This document shows, in pieces, positions 38,047 through 47,936 of a DNA stretch of 64,000 nt. Positions within the stretch are counted from its first letter, which is position 1. Every line of letters starts with the position of its first letter. The notes beneath the pieces are model-generated. The model made no database searches. It was not told the origin of the DNA and was given only the letters and a program-made list of their open reading frames with translations. Location: contig JACFOH010000006.1 of assembly GCA_019454405.1 (NCBI GenBank), positions 54,373-118,372 on the forward strand, written 5' to 3'. Both the position numbers and the translations under genes were made by a program. This stretch comes from Promineifilum sp. (GTDB lineage Bacteria > Chloroflexota > Anaerolineae > Promineifilales > Promineifilaceae).

Positions 38047-39714
38047 ATGGTTGAGTCATTGAATACAAGTATTGCCCAACTCTACCGTTCTACGAAGGCA
38101 TCCCCGCGCCGGATGGCTGTCGCTCTTCTTGTCATCCTGTTCTTCGTCATTGCTCTGACAGTGCTGGGTATTCAGTTTATCATCACACGGAATAGCCCCT
38201 TGGCTCTGGTTAATTTATTGGGCTTGATGTTGATCCCCATCCTGCTAATCGGGGCCGCGCTTTGGTTGACTACGACTTGGCGTCGTACACAGATGGATAT
38301 CGCTCGCCTCAATGCTGCCCAGGCGATGATCGAGAGTTACTTTGATCGCTTGACCGATCTACTTCTGAACCATAATCTGAGTCAAGTTACATCCGATAAC
38401 GAAGTAGCCGGCGTTGCACGCGCCCATACTCTAACGACCCTACGAAATTTGAACGGAGAGAGGAGAGGGCAGGTCGTGCGGTTCCTCTACGAATCTGCGT
38501 TGTTGAGCGCCGGGGAGCCGATAATCGATCTCCAGGCGGCCGAGCTGGGCGGCATGACAATGTCCCAAATCCCTATGCCCGGTATTAATCTGCGCAATGT
38601 CGATCTTCGCTCAGCGCGGTTGCTGGGGGTCGCTATGCCCGCATCGGATTTGCGGGATAGCAACCTGGAAGGGGCTGATTTAAGTCACTCCGATCTGAGC
38701 GAGTCATATTTGCGTGGCGCGGTACTGCGCGACGCTGTGTTGAACGACGCCAACCTCCGAGGCGCAATCTTCACGAAAGCCGATCTGGCTGGAGCAAATC
38801 TAAGCGGAGCGGATTTCTCAGATGCTAATTTGTCGGGTGCGGATTTATCCGGGGCCAACCTGACTGGCGCTAATATGAGGAGCGCGAAGCTGGTTGGCGC
38901 GATTTTGACAGGCGCTATTCTGGATGGAGCAAATATCAGCCTCGCTAACCTCAATAAAGTAAATCTGTCCGGGGTGAATGCTGATGGCACAAACTTCAGC
39001 GGCGCGAATCTGGCGAGCGCTACGCTTGTGGGGGCTAAATTAGACAATGCTCAACTAGGCGGAGCTATTCTCAGTGAAGCTGATTTGACCGATGTTGAAA
39101 TGCGAGATGCTAATTTGAATCTGGCTAATCTGCGTGGGGCGACGATGAATCAGGCGGTTCTGGTTGGTTCGAGTCTGGCCGATGCTATTATGGGCCGCGT
39201 CTCTCTAAGTGGTGCCGATCTGTCTAATTGCGACTTAAGCCGCGCCAATCTCAGTATCGCCAATCTTAGTCGGGCGATACTGAACCGTGCCTTTCTGGAA
39301 GAGGCGGGGTTGAGTGGTGCGGATTTGCGCGCAGCTCAACTGCGTGGCGCGAATTTACGTGGCGCTATCCTCCGGGGAGCTATTCTAAGCGACGCAGACC
39401 TCAGCCGCACCGACTTGACCAGAGCTAATCTAAGGTGGGCCAATCTCCATAATGTTAATTTAACCGGCGCGGATCTAACCGATGTTGACTTGACTGATAC
39501 AGAGGTGGCTCCCCAAACTCTGGCAAAGGCTCGCTCAGTGACCAGAGTTGAGCGGGCGGACGTGACTCGCTTTACGTCGACTCCGGATGTCATTCCACCT
39601 ACGCAACCCGGCTCGCTATCGAGCCTCCGCCCGCCAAAATATGAGCGGCCGGGAACGGAGAATATCGGAAAAGCCGCGGTAATAGTTGAAAGCGACGCCG
39701 AGTCCGACGCTTAA
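38047..39714 (+). CDS. Membrane-anchored pentapeptide-repeat protein
   Basis: A 555-residue protein. Two membrane helices near the N-terminus (about 25-48 and 56-78) are followed by a soluble stretch. From about residue 160 to 500 comes a long run of A(D/N)LxGA-type pentapeptide repeats, which fold into a right-handed quadrilateral beta-helix of roughly 65-70 repeats. The tail is Pro/Ser-rich. Some pentapeptide proteins mimic DNA and inhibit gyrase, but membrane anchoring makes that unlikely. It overlaps the convergent aldo/keto reductase gene by 4 bp. Confidence 0.9.
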   Translation: MVESLNTSIAQLYRSTKASPRRMAVALLVILFFVIALTVLGIQFIITRNSPLALVNLLGLMLIPILLIGAALWLTTTWRRTQMDIARLNAAQAMIESYFDRLTDLLLNHNLSQVTSDNEVAGVARAHTLTTLRNLNGERRGQVVRFLYESALLSAGEPIIDLQAAELGGMTMSQIPMPGINLRNVDLRSARLLGVAMPASDLRDSNLEGADLSHSDLSESYLRGAVLRDAVLNDANLRGAIFTKADLAGANLSGADFSDANLSGADLSGANLTGANMRSAKLVGAILTGAILDGANISLANLNKVNLSGVNADGTNFSGANLASATLVGAKLDNAQLGGAILSEADLTDVEMRDANLNLANLRGATMNQAVLVGSSLADAIMGRVSLSGADLSNCDLSRANLSIANLSRAILNRAFLEEAGLSGADLRAAQLRGANLRGAILRGAILSDADLSRTDLTRANLRWANLHNVNLTGADLTDVDLTDTEVAPQTLAKARSVTRVERADVTRFTSTPDVIPPTQPGSLSSLRPPKYERPGTENIGKAAVIVESDAESDA

Positions 39715-40706
39715 TTCCAGTCTAGCCGCCCCCTGGCCTGCCAGTATTCCACGGCGGGTTCGACGAGATACGCCAATCGTCTATCTGACTCATCATCCCA
39801 CTTGGCCTTAAGCGCCTGAATATTGGACTCCAGGTGCTGGACTTGTGCCGCACCGCTGAGGACAATATCCACCCATGGCTGGGCAAGCACGGCCGCCAAT
39901 GCTATAGCATCGATTGTTGTCCCTTTTTCGATCGCTAACTGTTCCAGTGTATGGCGCTTGTCGGCGAATGCCGGATCATCGTTTCTGGATGTCAAACGAC
40001 CGTTCGCCAATGCCTCTTTAATGATTACTCCAACGCCCAAATCATGAGCCTCCCGGAGCGTCACAGTCGCTTCTCGCGCCAGCAGGTTCCACGTTGCCTG
40101 AACAGACCCAAACAAGGGGACACCTCCAATGCGGATAGAAAGGGCCTTCCGCAACGTATCAGACTGCCTCGGCCCACTTAGAGACAAACCAACCACGATT
40201 CCTTCGTCCCTAAGTTCGGCCAAACCGTCTAATACGGCATGGTTATCGAGTACGCCACTATCCAGTGTGGCCGAGTGAATTTGATATAGTTTGAGGTAGG
40301 GACCTAGCAAGGCTCGGCTTTCGCTGAGCTGCCGCTGGAAAACAGGCAAGGAGTGCTCCTTCACCTCGTGCTTGTCTGCCTGGACCTGCCAGCCGGCGGT
40401 ATAGATGTATCCCCACTTTGACCCGACGGTGACCTCCTCTGGACGGATCCCCCGCGACTTGAGCCACGTTGATAGGAATTCCTCTGCTCGGCCATATGAG
40501 CGTGCGGCATCGAAGTAGCGAATGCCAAGTCTCCAGGCAGCATCCAGCACACGGTGTGCGTGAGATTCCATTGACGCCGGATCATACTCACGCTCGAGAT
40601 CGGCCGCGTGACCAAGATTGATATACCCCGGTCGGCCCAGTGCCGCCAACCCTAATCCCATTCGCGTTACGAGCAAACCGGTCTCATTAAATTCAATCCT
40701 GTTCAT
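39711..40706 (-). CDS. Aldo/keto reductase family protein
   Basis: A 331-residue TIM-barrel oxidoreductase. The catalytic tetrad is visible: Asp and Tyr in IRYFDAARSYGRAEEFL, Lys in TVGSKWGYIY and His in YQIHSATLD. NADPH-binding features appear near the C-terminus (VLAQPWVDIVLSGAAQVQHLESN). Substrate unknown. It is monocistronic by position, starting at 40706 and converging with the pentapeptide gene. Confidence 0.9.
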   Translation of the reverse strand: MNRIEFNETGLLVTRMGLGLAALGRPGYINLGHAADLEREYDPASMESHAHRVLDAAWRLGIRYFDAARSYGRAEEFLSTWLKSRGIRPEEVTVGSKWGYIYTAGWQVQADKHEVKEHSLPVFQRQLSESRALLGPYLKLYQIHSATLDSGVLDNHAVLDGLAELRDEGIVVGLSLSGPRQSDTLRKALSIRIGGVPLFGSVQATWNLLAREATVTLREAHDLGVGVIIKEALANGRLTSRNDDPAFADKRHTLEQLAIEKGTTIDAIALAAVLAQPWVDIVLSGAAQVQHLESNIQALKAKWDDESDRRLAYLVEPAVEYWQARGRLDWN

Positions 40707-40782
40707 ATCACCCTCATGGCTCTATCCCGGTATGTATTTGGACAGGGCATCCTATGGCAAATCGGGTTGGAGAAGAGGTTAG

Positions 40783-41478
40783 TCACGATAGGCTCTGACG
40801 CTCCATCCAATCGCACAATCGTTGTTCCAGGAGGCCGTAACCTGTATACCTGATCTCCAGAGGTAATCCCAGCGTTTTGGAAATCTCGTGTGCTTTGGCT
40901 ACTAACTCTATATCCTCGACCTGGCTTAGATAGACGAGGCGTTGATAATTCTGAAAATAATCTTCCAGCAGTTCAGGATATCTGTCCAGCCCTAACCCAT
41001 GCCAGATGGTGCCGCGAAAACCGCGGACCAGGAAGTCAGTCAGGAAAAAGGTTCCCGGTTCCTCATCCATTAGCGCCTGAAATTGCGCCCCTCCATACAT
41101 CTCGTAGCAGTGCGGGCCGTCTATTCGTTCGAGGCTGTGTTGTGACAGGAATTTGTCCAGCGCCCCCCTGGTACCGCAGTCGCCATAGACTACGAGCACT
41201 CGCTCATATTGGGCGCGGATCGTGTCAAACTTGTGCGCCACGTGAGGAGCTATCCGATCGGGATACATGTGGTCGATCGCTGGTATCCCATATACATCTA
41301 CGCGCCAGTTATGACGCTTGACAATAGCCATTACTTCTCTTGCCAAGGCTCCACAAAGGATGAATGCGATACGTGCTTGGTCAGACAAGACGATGTAATC
41401 CTGATAGGGTGCGTTTTCAACGTGGCCGGGGAGTATAACGTCCCTTTCAAGCCCCTCCAAATGTGGATTGGCAGACAA
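40783..41478 (-). CDS. DUF1638 family protein
   Basis: A 231-residue protein matching DUF1638: FILCGALAREVMAIVKR near the N-terminus, VLVVYGDCGTRGALDKFL, HCYEMYGGAQF and FFLTDFLVRGF. Conserved cysteines lie in ILCGAL, GDCGT and HCYEM. The start is a TTG at 41478. From memory, family members often sit beside corrinoid methyltransferase genes and methylaspartate-ammonia-lyase-like genes; here the latter is divergent, 67 bp away. Biochemical function is unknown. Confidence 0.82.
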   Translation of the reverse strand: MSANPHLEGLERDVILPGHVENAPYQDYIVLSDQARIAFILCGALAREVMAIVKRHNWRVDVYGIPAIDHMYPDRIAPHVAHKFDTIRAQYERVLVVYGDCGTRGALDKFLSQHSLERIDGPHCYEMYGGAQFQALMDEEPGTFFLTDFLVRGFRGTIWHGLGLDRYPELLEDYFQNYQRLVYLSQVEDIELVAKAHEISKTLGLPLEIRYTGYGLLEQRLCDWMERQSLS

Positions 41479-41545
41479 GGGGCGCCATGATATGATGTTC
41501 TTGCTTGTATATGCTCCATATCAGATGGTCTACACTTAATCTGTT

Positions 41546-42739
41546 ATGAATCAAGATGCCCCATCAATCGCCCAGATCCTTATCGCTCCTAGCCGTCTCC
41601 TCGTGGAGGGTTCGGTGGGGCCATTATCTATAGGGATTTTATCAAGCAGTGGCGAGGTATTTTGGGGAGATTGTTTATCTAATCATATACTTGCCGAACA
41701 GTTACCTACGGTTGAGCGCCTGGTTGATCTTGTTCTGTCCAGATCACGCGACCAACACTTATCCAGTTTCCGCGCTTTGTGGGATTCTATCCGGTCGATA
41801 TTCCCTGATTCCGGCCGTGTTCAGGTCGCGGATGAGGTAGCCGCGGCTGTTCAACAAGCCTTGCTGACAGCTGTTTCTTCAGTTCAACATTGTACCGCCG
41901 TGGAACTGTTGTCGAGTGAGTATGGCCGGCCGGATCTCAACACAGATCGTTATGACTGCCCCGCTATCTTAGAAATAAGCGACTACACTGCTACGGCTGA
42001 GCGTATCGATCGTATGATAGCCCTGCGGCCGGCAGGAATTGGCTACCGGCTGACCAACAACCGCATTGCAGAATCCTTGGGGGAAAATGCCGAGTACCTG
42101 GAGCGTTTTGTCGCGGAGTTGTCCCAACGTGTCGGTCACCTTAACGAGGACGCCGCCCATCGCCCAACTCTGTACTTAGGGCTGAACGGCGCCCTTGGCC
42201 AATTGGCCGGCGATCCTGTGCGCTATATCGGGAAGGTGCTTGAGATCAGTGTGAACCTTCAAGTTGCCGCAGGCGTTAATCGCCTCGTTCTGGAAGATCC
42301 ATTCCTTCTTAACGGCCTGACTGAGCAGTCGTCGAATTTGCTTCGCCTGAAGAATCTAATACGTGTCACGCCAACCTCGCATGGTCGCGATGAGCCTACT
42401 CAATTAGTGTCCCGTAACCGCTTCCTTGATCGCGAGGCAGTCGCGACTTGTGCCAATATTCAGCCCGTCCACGCCATGATGTACGAACTCACAGCAATGG
42501 GCGATATCGATGCTCTAATGGCGAGTCTGGCAGAGCTTGGCGAAGCTCACATCGACTCATTTATACGCATTGATGGACAGGCAACCCCACGTTGGGTGAA
42601 ATCCGCCGTCGATATTGCTATGGCCTCTCGTTCAACAGGCTTGATCGTTGACTTCACCAACGGAACGGAGTTTCTCTATCATCAGATTATACGGCAAATG
42701 AGCGAAACGACCGCCTTGCTGCGGCAAGCTTCGCAATAA
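41546..42739 (+). CDS. Methylaspartate-ammonia-lyase-like (enolase superfamily) protein, probably non-catalytic
   Basis: A 397-residue protein with the N-terminal cap and barrel layout of methylaspartate ammonia-lyase. Comparing motifs from memory of the family, LYLGLNG (209-215) stands where LHIDVYG has the first metal ligand, so Asp became Gly212. LVLEDP keeps the Glu (E250). LVSRNR (287-292) replaces VADEW, so the third Asp is lost, and no QIKTPD-type lysine is present in the 305-320 region. It likely has a non-lyase role, perhaps linked to the divergent DUF1638 protein. Confidence 0.72.
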   Translation: MNQDAPSIAQILIAPSRLLVEGSVGPLSIGILSSSGEVFWGDCLSNHILAEQLPTVERLVDLVLSRSRDQHLSSFRALWDSIRSIFPDSGRVQVADEVAAAVQQALLTAVSSVQHCTAVELLSSEYGRPDLNTDRYDCPAILEISDYTATAERIDRMIALRPAGIGYRLTNNRIAESLGENAEYLERFVAELSQRVGHLNEDAAHRPTLYLGLNGALGQLAGDPVRYIGKVLEISVNLQVAAGVNRLVLEDPFLLNGLTEQSSNLLRLKNLIRVTPTSHGRDEPTQLVSRNRFLDREAVATCANIQPVHAMMYELTAMGDIDALMASLAELGEAHIDSFIRIDGQATPRWVKSAVDIAMASRSTGLIVDFTNGTEFLYHQIIRQMSETTALLRQASQ

Positions 42740-42836
42740 GCAGAGGCGCATCGTCTATTGCCCATATATTTCGTGTAGCTGTTATGAAGCCAACAAAAAC
42801 ACGACCACATTACAACAACCCCACCACGGCAGCTCC

Positions 42837-43937
42837 TCATAATTCATCTAACATTGTCGCCACACGCTCATCGTAGGGTAGGGGGCCTGCCTGGCTATTC
42901 AGCGCGTCTTTAGGCGACACGTCCAGATTATCCAGCCATTCTGTCACAACTTGAACACCTAAAATCGGAGCATAGATATTACGAGTCGTCGTAACATCCG
43001 CATGACCCAGGAACTCCTGTACGACTTCCAACGGCATGCCTGCTCGCAGCAGTTGTGTCGCGCGGTAATGCCTGAAATCATGAGCGGAAAGGCCTTCGTG
43101 TAGGTTCATTGCTTTCACCGCTCGTTTCACAACGTTATGGACCGTTGTGATGCTCAATCGGGCACTGGTTGAATTGCGACTGTGGGAAACGAAAAGGGCC
43201 GGATTCATATCCCGACGTTCAGACAGATAAGCTGCCACGGCTTCGCGGGCATAGCTGCGAATATGCAGTGTCCGCCCTTTATTGCCTTTCCCAACAATGG
43301 TGGCATATTCAGCTCGACCATTGCCTACATTGGCTCGGTTCAACGATACGACTTCTGATATACGAGCCGCGGTTGAATAAAGCATTCGCACAATAGCTCG
43401 ATTGCGGAGGAGGGATAAGCGACGATTGTAGCGATCATTCTCCGGGGGTAGGGGCAGCGCATCATAGTACGCGATAATCTTCGGTACGTCCTGGCGCGCC
43501 AAATCAAGGTCAATAACGTTCTCAGCCTGATTACGCTCGATTTGTCGCCGTGCCATCTGGCGCTGAAGTTTTCCCAATTGGACCGCCTCAGGCAATTTAT
43601 CATAGCCATCCAGGAAATTAAGATATCCGATGACGGACGCCATATAAGTCGTCACGGTAGATCGAGCTCGATTAGCCACCAGCCAATTACGATATTCCAG
43701 GACGATATCTGTGGTCAATCGATCGGGAACAAGCGGCCATGGCTCTTTTCTGGTATAGCCTGATTTTTGGAAATGCTGCAGCCAATCGGCAAAGAGCCGT
43801 AACCCACTACGGTAGGTCGATTCAGTCTTAAAGCTCTGTGCTCCGGCTTCACGCAAAAAAGCGTCCTGTTCAATCCAGGCCGGCTCTGCAGGAACGGGCT
43901 TGTTAGAAATGGGCAGCATCGTTTCCTTACGGCTCAT
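42837..43937 (-). CDS. Tyrosine recombinase (XerC/D-like)
   Basis: A 366-residue site-specific recombinase with an N-terminal SAM-like core-binding domain (about 25-125) and a complete catalytic domain: R192 (AARISEV), K217 (GKGNKGR), H286 and R289 (HDFRHYR), H312 (LGHAD) and nucleophile Y322. No phage or integron genes surround it, so a XerA/C/D role in chromosome dimer resolution is plausible. A dif-like 28-bp sequence lies 70 bp upstream (44009-44036). The long basic N-terminal extension is longer than in E. coli XerC. Confidence 0.9.
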   Translation of the reverse strand: MSRKETMLPISNKPVPAEPAWIEQDAFLREAGAQSFKTESTYRSGLRLFADWLQHFQKSGYTRKEPWPLVPDRLTTDIVLEYRNWLVANRARSTVTTYMASVIGYLNFLDGYDKLPEAVQLGKLQRQMARRQIERNQAENVIDLDLARQDVPKIIAYYDALPLPPENDRYNRRLSLLRNRAIVRMLYSTAARISEVVSLNRANVGNGRAEYATIVGKGNKGRTLHIRSYAREAVAAYLSERRDMNPALFVSHSRNSTSARLSITTVHNVVKRAVKAMNLHEGLSAHDFRHYRATQLLRAGMPLEVVQEFLGHADVTTTRNIYAPILGVQVVTEWLDNLDVSPKDALNSQAGPLPYDERVATMLDEL

Positions 43938-44008
43938 TCGTATATCCTCCAGCTTATTAGGGCAGTGTGTGGGCTATTCGCCAGCATTGCCCGAACTGAT
44001 AATCTTAT

Positions 44009-44036
44009 AGTTAAATTAAGGTATATTATTATAATC
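44009..44036. other. Possible dif-like recombination site
   Basis: AGTTAAATTAA, centre GGTATA and TTATTATAATC form two 11-bp arms with 7 of 11 dyad matches around a 6-bp centre, the dif geometry, and the inner TATA/TTAT resembles known dif sites. It is upstream of a tyrosine recombinase gene. The AT-rich setting also fits a promoter region, so this is tentative. Confidence 0.25.
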
Positions 44037-44223
44037 GTAAAAATTCGAAAAAAGCAAGGCTATGAAAGCGAAGGTTTCATGATGCTTTCGTGCAGTTAGC
44101 TTGTTCTCGGGTAAAATAGATCACAGTGGACATACGTTTCCGGACCGGGCCTCATTGCTATTAAGCAGTCTGCTGTATGTAATCTGCTACTTGGAAAGAA
44201 TAAGAGAATGCGAGGGTAAGCAT

Positions 44224-46416
44224 ATGGAGACCACCACACTTGATTCAAGCGTTATTGAAGCCATCGTTGGTGGTTATCATGGAGCGCCGTTCGATGTCCT
44301 GGGGCCGCACCTCATAGAAGGCAACCTGGTCATTCGCGCCTTCTGGCCGGATGCCCTCACTATGGCAGTCGTCAGCCGGTCAAAGCGTATACCGATGACA
44401 CGGATCCACGAGGCTGGCCTGTTCGAGGCGGTTGTTTCTGGCAGGAAGAGGGTCCCCTCCTATCAGTTGAGTGTGGAGTTTTATGATGGTCACGCATTAC
44501 TATACGAAGATCCTTACGCTTTCCCGCCTACGCTCTCAGAGTTCGATATACATTTGATGGCCGAGGGCACACATCTGCATACATACGAGCGGCTGGGAGC
44601 TCATTTACTGGAGTTGAAAGGCGTTCGGGGCGTCTTGTTTGCCGTGTGGGCGCCCAATGCGTTACGGGTCAGTGTGGTCGGGAACTTCAACAATTGGGAT
44701 GGGCGCCGCCATCCTATGCGCCTGCATTCTTCAAACGGAGTATGGGAGCTATTCATTCCCAACCTTGGCGAAGGCGACGTCTATAAATATGAAATCAAAA
44801 CCCGTTACCGGGACTATACAGTGACCAAGGCCGATCCGGTGGCTTTTGCCGGAGAGTTGCGGCCGAATAATGCTTCAATCGTTTGGAACATCGATAAATA
44901 TCAATGGCGTGATGCAGAGTGGCTGGCTAATCGCGGTAAATATAACGAGGAGGCCAGGCCGATCAGCATTTATGAAGTGCACCTGGGTTCATGGCGTCGG
45001 AAGGACGGGTGGGAATGGTTAACCTACCGCGACCTAATCACGGATCTCATTCCTTACGTTAAGGAGATGGGTTTCACTCATATAGAATTGTTGCCCATAG
45101 CCGAGCACCCATTTGATGGATCGTGGGGGTACCAGGTCACCGGTTTTTTTGCACCTACCAGCCGCTTCGGAACACCAGATGATTTTATGGCGTTCGTCGA
45201 TGCTTGTCATGAAGCAGAGATAGGCGTGATTGTGGATTGGGTTCCGGCCCACTTCCCTACCGACGAACACGGCCTCGGATTTTTCGATGGAACACATCTA
45301 TACGAACACGCAGATCCACGCCTGGGGCGCCAACCTGATTGGGGCACCTATGTATTCAATTATGGTCGCAACGAAGTAACCCAATTCCTGATCAGCAACG
45401 CCATTTTCTGGGCAGATAAATATCATATTGATGGACTGCGAGTGGATGCCGTGGCTTCAATGCTATATCTGGACTTCTCGCGGAAACCGGGTGAATGGGT
45501 TGCTAATCGATACGGCGGCCGCGAAAACCTGGAAGCCATCGCTTTTATTCGTCGCTTTAACAATGAGTTGCACCGCCTGTTTCCCACCGTCATCACGATA
45601 GCCGAGGAATCTACTTCCTTCCCCGGTGTTACTCGCTCTACAAGTGAGGGCGGGCTTGGTTTTGATTACAAGTGGAATATGGGGTGGATGCATGACACAT
45701 TGCAATATTTCAAGAACGATCCGATTTACCGCTCCTATCACCAGAAAACGCTAACATTCTCACTGCTTTATGCGTTTAGCGAGAAATTCCTGCTACCCTT
45801 TTCACATGACGAAGTCGTTCATCTAAAGCGGAGCATGCTCGACAAGATGCCTGGGGATTTGTGGCAAAAGTTCGCCAATCTTCGCTTGCTCTATGCCTAT
45901 CAGTGGAGCCATCCCGGGAAAAAGTTGCTGTTCATGGGCGGTGAATTCGGTCAATGGCGCGAATGGAGTGAAGCTCGCAGCCTGGATTGGCATCTGCTGC
46001 AAGAAGATCCAAGGCACGAACAGTTACAAACGATGGTTCGAAGGCTTAATGCTCTCTATCAATCTGAAGCAGCTCTGCATGAAGATGAGTATTCGTGGAA
46101 CGGCTTTCAATGGATTGATCTGCACGATTATGAGCGGAGTATTCTCAGCTATTATCGGCGGGCGCCCGACAGCGACGAGAAGGTGCTTGTCGTATTGAAT
46201 TTCACACCCGTTGTTCGACATGATTTCCGGCTTGGCGTCCCCGATCCCGGGATATACGAAGAAATCATTAACACCGACGCGGCCGAATTTGGCGGTAGCA
46301 ACGTCGTCAATCAGCCGCGCCAGAGCGTGGATCTAGCTTGGCATGATCAATTAAACTCAATCGAATTGACTCTCCCTCCATTGGGGGCGATATATCTGAA
46401 ACGTACAAATGGATAA
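44224..46416 (+). CDS. glgB: Glycogen branching enzyme GlgB
   Basis: A 730-residue 1,4-alpha-glucan branching enzyme. An N-terminal CBM48 module (about 100-210, [15 protein letters not shown]) precedes the GH13 barrel. The nucleophile Asp is in [13 protein letters not shown], the acid Glu in [12 protein letters not shown] and the third Asp in [12 protein letters not shown]-terminal beta domain ends with [10 protein letters not shown]. The ATG at 44224 has a GAGGGTAAG ribosome site; the frame is open further upstream but without family similarity. It overlaps manA by 8 bp. Confidence 0.96.
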   Translation: METTTLDSSVIEAIVGGYHGAPFDVLGPHLIEGNLVIRAFWPDALTMAVVSRSKRIPMTRIHEAGLFEAVVSGRKRVPSYQLSVEFYDGHALLYEDPYAFPPTLSEFDIHLMAEGTHLHTYERLGAHLLELKGVRGVLFAVWAPNALRVSVVGNFNNWDGRRHPMRLHSSNGVWELFIPNLGEGDVYKYEIKTRYRDYTVTKADPVAFAGELRPNNASIVWNIDKYQWRDAEWLANRGKYNEEARPISIYEVHLGSWRRKDGWEWLTYRDLITDLIPYVKEMGFTHIELLPIAEHPFDGSWGYQVTGFFAPTSRFGTPDDFMAFVDACHEAEIGVIVDWVPAHFPTDEHGLGFFDGTHLYEHADPRLGRQPDWGTYVFNYGRNEVTQFLISNAIFWADKYHIDGLRVDAVASMLYLDFSRKPGEWVANRYGGRENLEAIAFIRRFNNELHRLFPTVITIAEESTSFPGVTRSTSEGGLGFDYKWNMGWMHDTLQYFKNDPIYRSYHQKTLTFSLLYAFSEKFLLPFSHDEVVHLKRSMLDKMPGDLWQKFANLRLLYAYQWSHPGKKLLFMGGEFGQWREWSEARSLDWHLLQEDPRHEQLQTMVRRLNALYQSEAALHEDEYSWNGFQWIDLHDYERSILSYYRRAPDSDEKVLVVLNFTPVVRHDFRLGVPDPGIYEEIINTDAAEFGGSNVVNQPRQSVDLAWHDQLNSIELTLPPLGAIYLKRTNG

Positions 46417-47419
46417 GGGCCAACAACTCTCACTCTATCCATTACTGTTCGCACCGGCGCACAAGGATTACATATGGGGCGGCCGAAACCTGGCTCGGCT
46501 ACTCAATCGAGACTTACCGGCCGGGCGCATAGCGGAAAGTTGGGAGATCGCCGCGCATGAAGATGGTGTCGCAGTTGCCATCAATGGACCATACGCCGGA
46601 CTTCCGCTGACCACAATTCATAAACGCCTGGGGCTCGATTTAGTCGGCACGAATAACACTTGGGCGCAAGATCGCGGGAAGTTTCCCCTACTCGTGAAAC
46701 TACTGGATGCGCAAGATAAATTGTCAATCCAGGTCCACCCGGATGATTGCTATGCGTTGTCCCATGAGGGCAATGAATTGGGAAAGACTGAGATGTGGGT
46801 AGTCCTTCATGCCGTGCCCGAAGCTACAATCATCATGGGAGTTCGCTCGGGCACGACGCGAGAAGTATTCCGCGAGGCGATCAATAATGGCACGTTAGAG
46901 CAATATCTCCACACATTGCAGGTGAAGGCTGGTGATGTGGTGTGTGTGCCCAGCGGCACGGTCCATGCCATTATGGGAGGTGTCGTCATTGCTGAGATTC
47001 AGCAAAACTCTAATACCACTTATCGAGTTTATGATTGGAACCGCACTCAGGATGGCAAGCCCAGGCTACTTCACATCGATAAAGCCCTAGATGTAATCAA
47101 TTTTGCGGCCGTTGAGCCGCAACTGGTAACGCCATCGTTAATATCGGATGAAGATGGAGTACGTCGATCTTTATTGTGCCGTAATCAGTATTTCACAACC
47201 GAGCGCGTCGAGTTCAAAGACGCGGCCGAGTTCTCCGGCTGGCTCAACGGAGAGAGCTTCGAGATCTGGGGAGTAATCGATGGACAAATAGAAGTAAATG
47301 ATGTCCATCTGGAAGCCATTCAATTTACACTCTTACCGGCCGCTCTCGGAGCATATCGGATAAAGGTGCAAGGATCTACATCGTGTTTACGGACGTACGT
47401 GGAGAAATCGCCCGCCTGA
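46409..47419 (+). CDS. manA: Mannose-6-phosphate isomerase, class I
   Basis: A 336-residue zinc enzyme that interconverts mannose-6-phosphate and fructose-6-phosphate. The metal site is seen in SIQVHPDD and [10 protein letters not shown], and [26 protein letters not shown] is the family's central strand with the active region. It is shorter than E. coli ManA (391), as in many Gram-positive-type enzymes. It overlaps glgB and is probably co-transcribed. Confidence 0.93.
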   Translation: MDKGQQLSLYPLLFAPAHKDYIWGGRNLARLLNRDLPAGRIAESWEIAAHEDGVAVAINGPYAGLPLTTIHKRLGLDLVGTNNTWAQDRGKFPLLVKLLDAQDKLSIQVHPDDCYALSHEGNELGKTEMWVVLHAVPEATIIMGVRSGTTREVFREAINNGTLEQYLHTLQVKAGDVVCVPSGTVHAIMGGVVIAEIQQNSNTTYRVYDWNRTQDGKPRLLHIDKALDVINFAAVEPQLVTPSLISDEDGVRRSLLCRNQYFTTERVEFKDAAEFSGWLNGESFEIWGVIDGQIEVNDVHLEAIQFTLLPAALGAYRIKVQGSTSCLRTYVEKSPA

Positions 47420-47438
47420 GCGGGCTCAGTCTGTCGAG

Positions 47439-47936
47439 ATGAAAATAGTTCAGAAAAAAGTCTGTTTGTTGGGTGATTTCGCCGTCGGCAAAACGAGCCT
47501 CATCCGCCGATATGTGGAAGGCCGCTTCGACGATAGATACCTGACAACTGTTGGCGTGGCTGTTTCTAGGAAAACAATTGAATACCCCAGCTTGTCACTC
47601 CACCTGCTTTTGTGGGACCTGGCTGGAGGAAGGGACTATAGTCAATCTGGATATCTAACCGGCGTGGCCGGGGCGATGATTGTCTGTGATTTGACGCGCG
47701 AGAGTACTCTCTCGAGTTATCACCTCTATGCTAATCAGTTGCGACAAATTAATCGTGACGTTCGGTTAACTCTCCTGGCGAACAAGGCGGACTTGTCGGA
47801 AGAGAGGGCAATATCAGAGGAACAGTTAAACGCACTGGCTCAGGAGATACGCGCTCCTTTATTATATACAAGTGCCAAAACAGGGGAAAATGTTGAACAG
47901 GCCTTTAAAGCTCTCTCAGACCTGTTGGTTGAATAG
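47439..47936 (+). CDS. Ras/Rab-like small GTPase
   Basis: A 165-residue single-domain GTPase of the Ras superfamily, uncommon in bacteria. Motifs: P-loop GDFAVGKTS (12-20), switch I TTVGV (T36/T37), switch II WDLAGG (60-64), NKAD (115-118) and TSAK (144-147). The residue at the position of the Ras Gln61 is Gly64, so intrinsic hydrolysis should be low without a helper protein. It follows manA by 19 bp and overlaps the convergent cyclase-like gene by 21 bp. Confidence 0.88.
   Translation: MKIVQKKVCLLGDFAVGKTSLIRRYVEGRFDDRYLTTVGVAVSRKTIEYPSLSLHLLLWDLAGGRDYSQSGYLTGVAGAMIVCDLTRESTLSSYHLYANQLRQINRDVRLTLLANKADLSEERAISEEQLNALAQEIRAPLLYTSAKTGENVEQAFKALSDLLVE

Noticed and set aside
38600..39500. Dense short direct repeats as a DNA repeat element
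   Set aside because: They are the coding trace of pentapeptide repeats, with codon-level degeneracy.
42837..43937. Tyrosine recombinase as evidence for a prophage or integrative element
   Set aside because: Neighbours on both sides are ordinary chromosomal genes, and no att repeats, excisionase or phage genes are seen.
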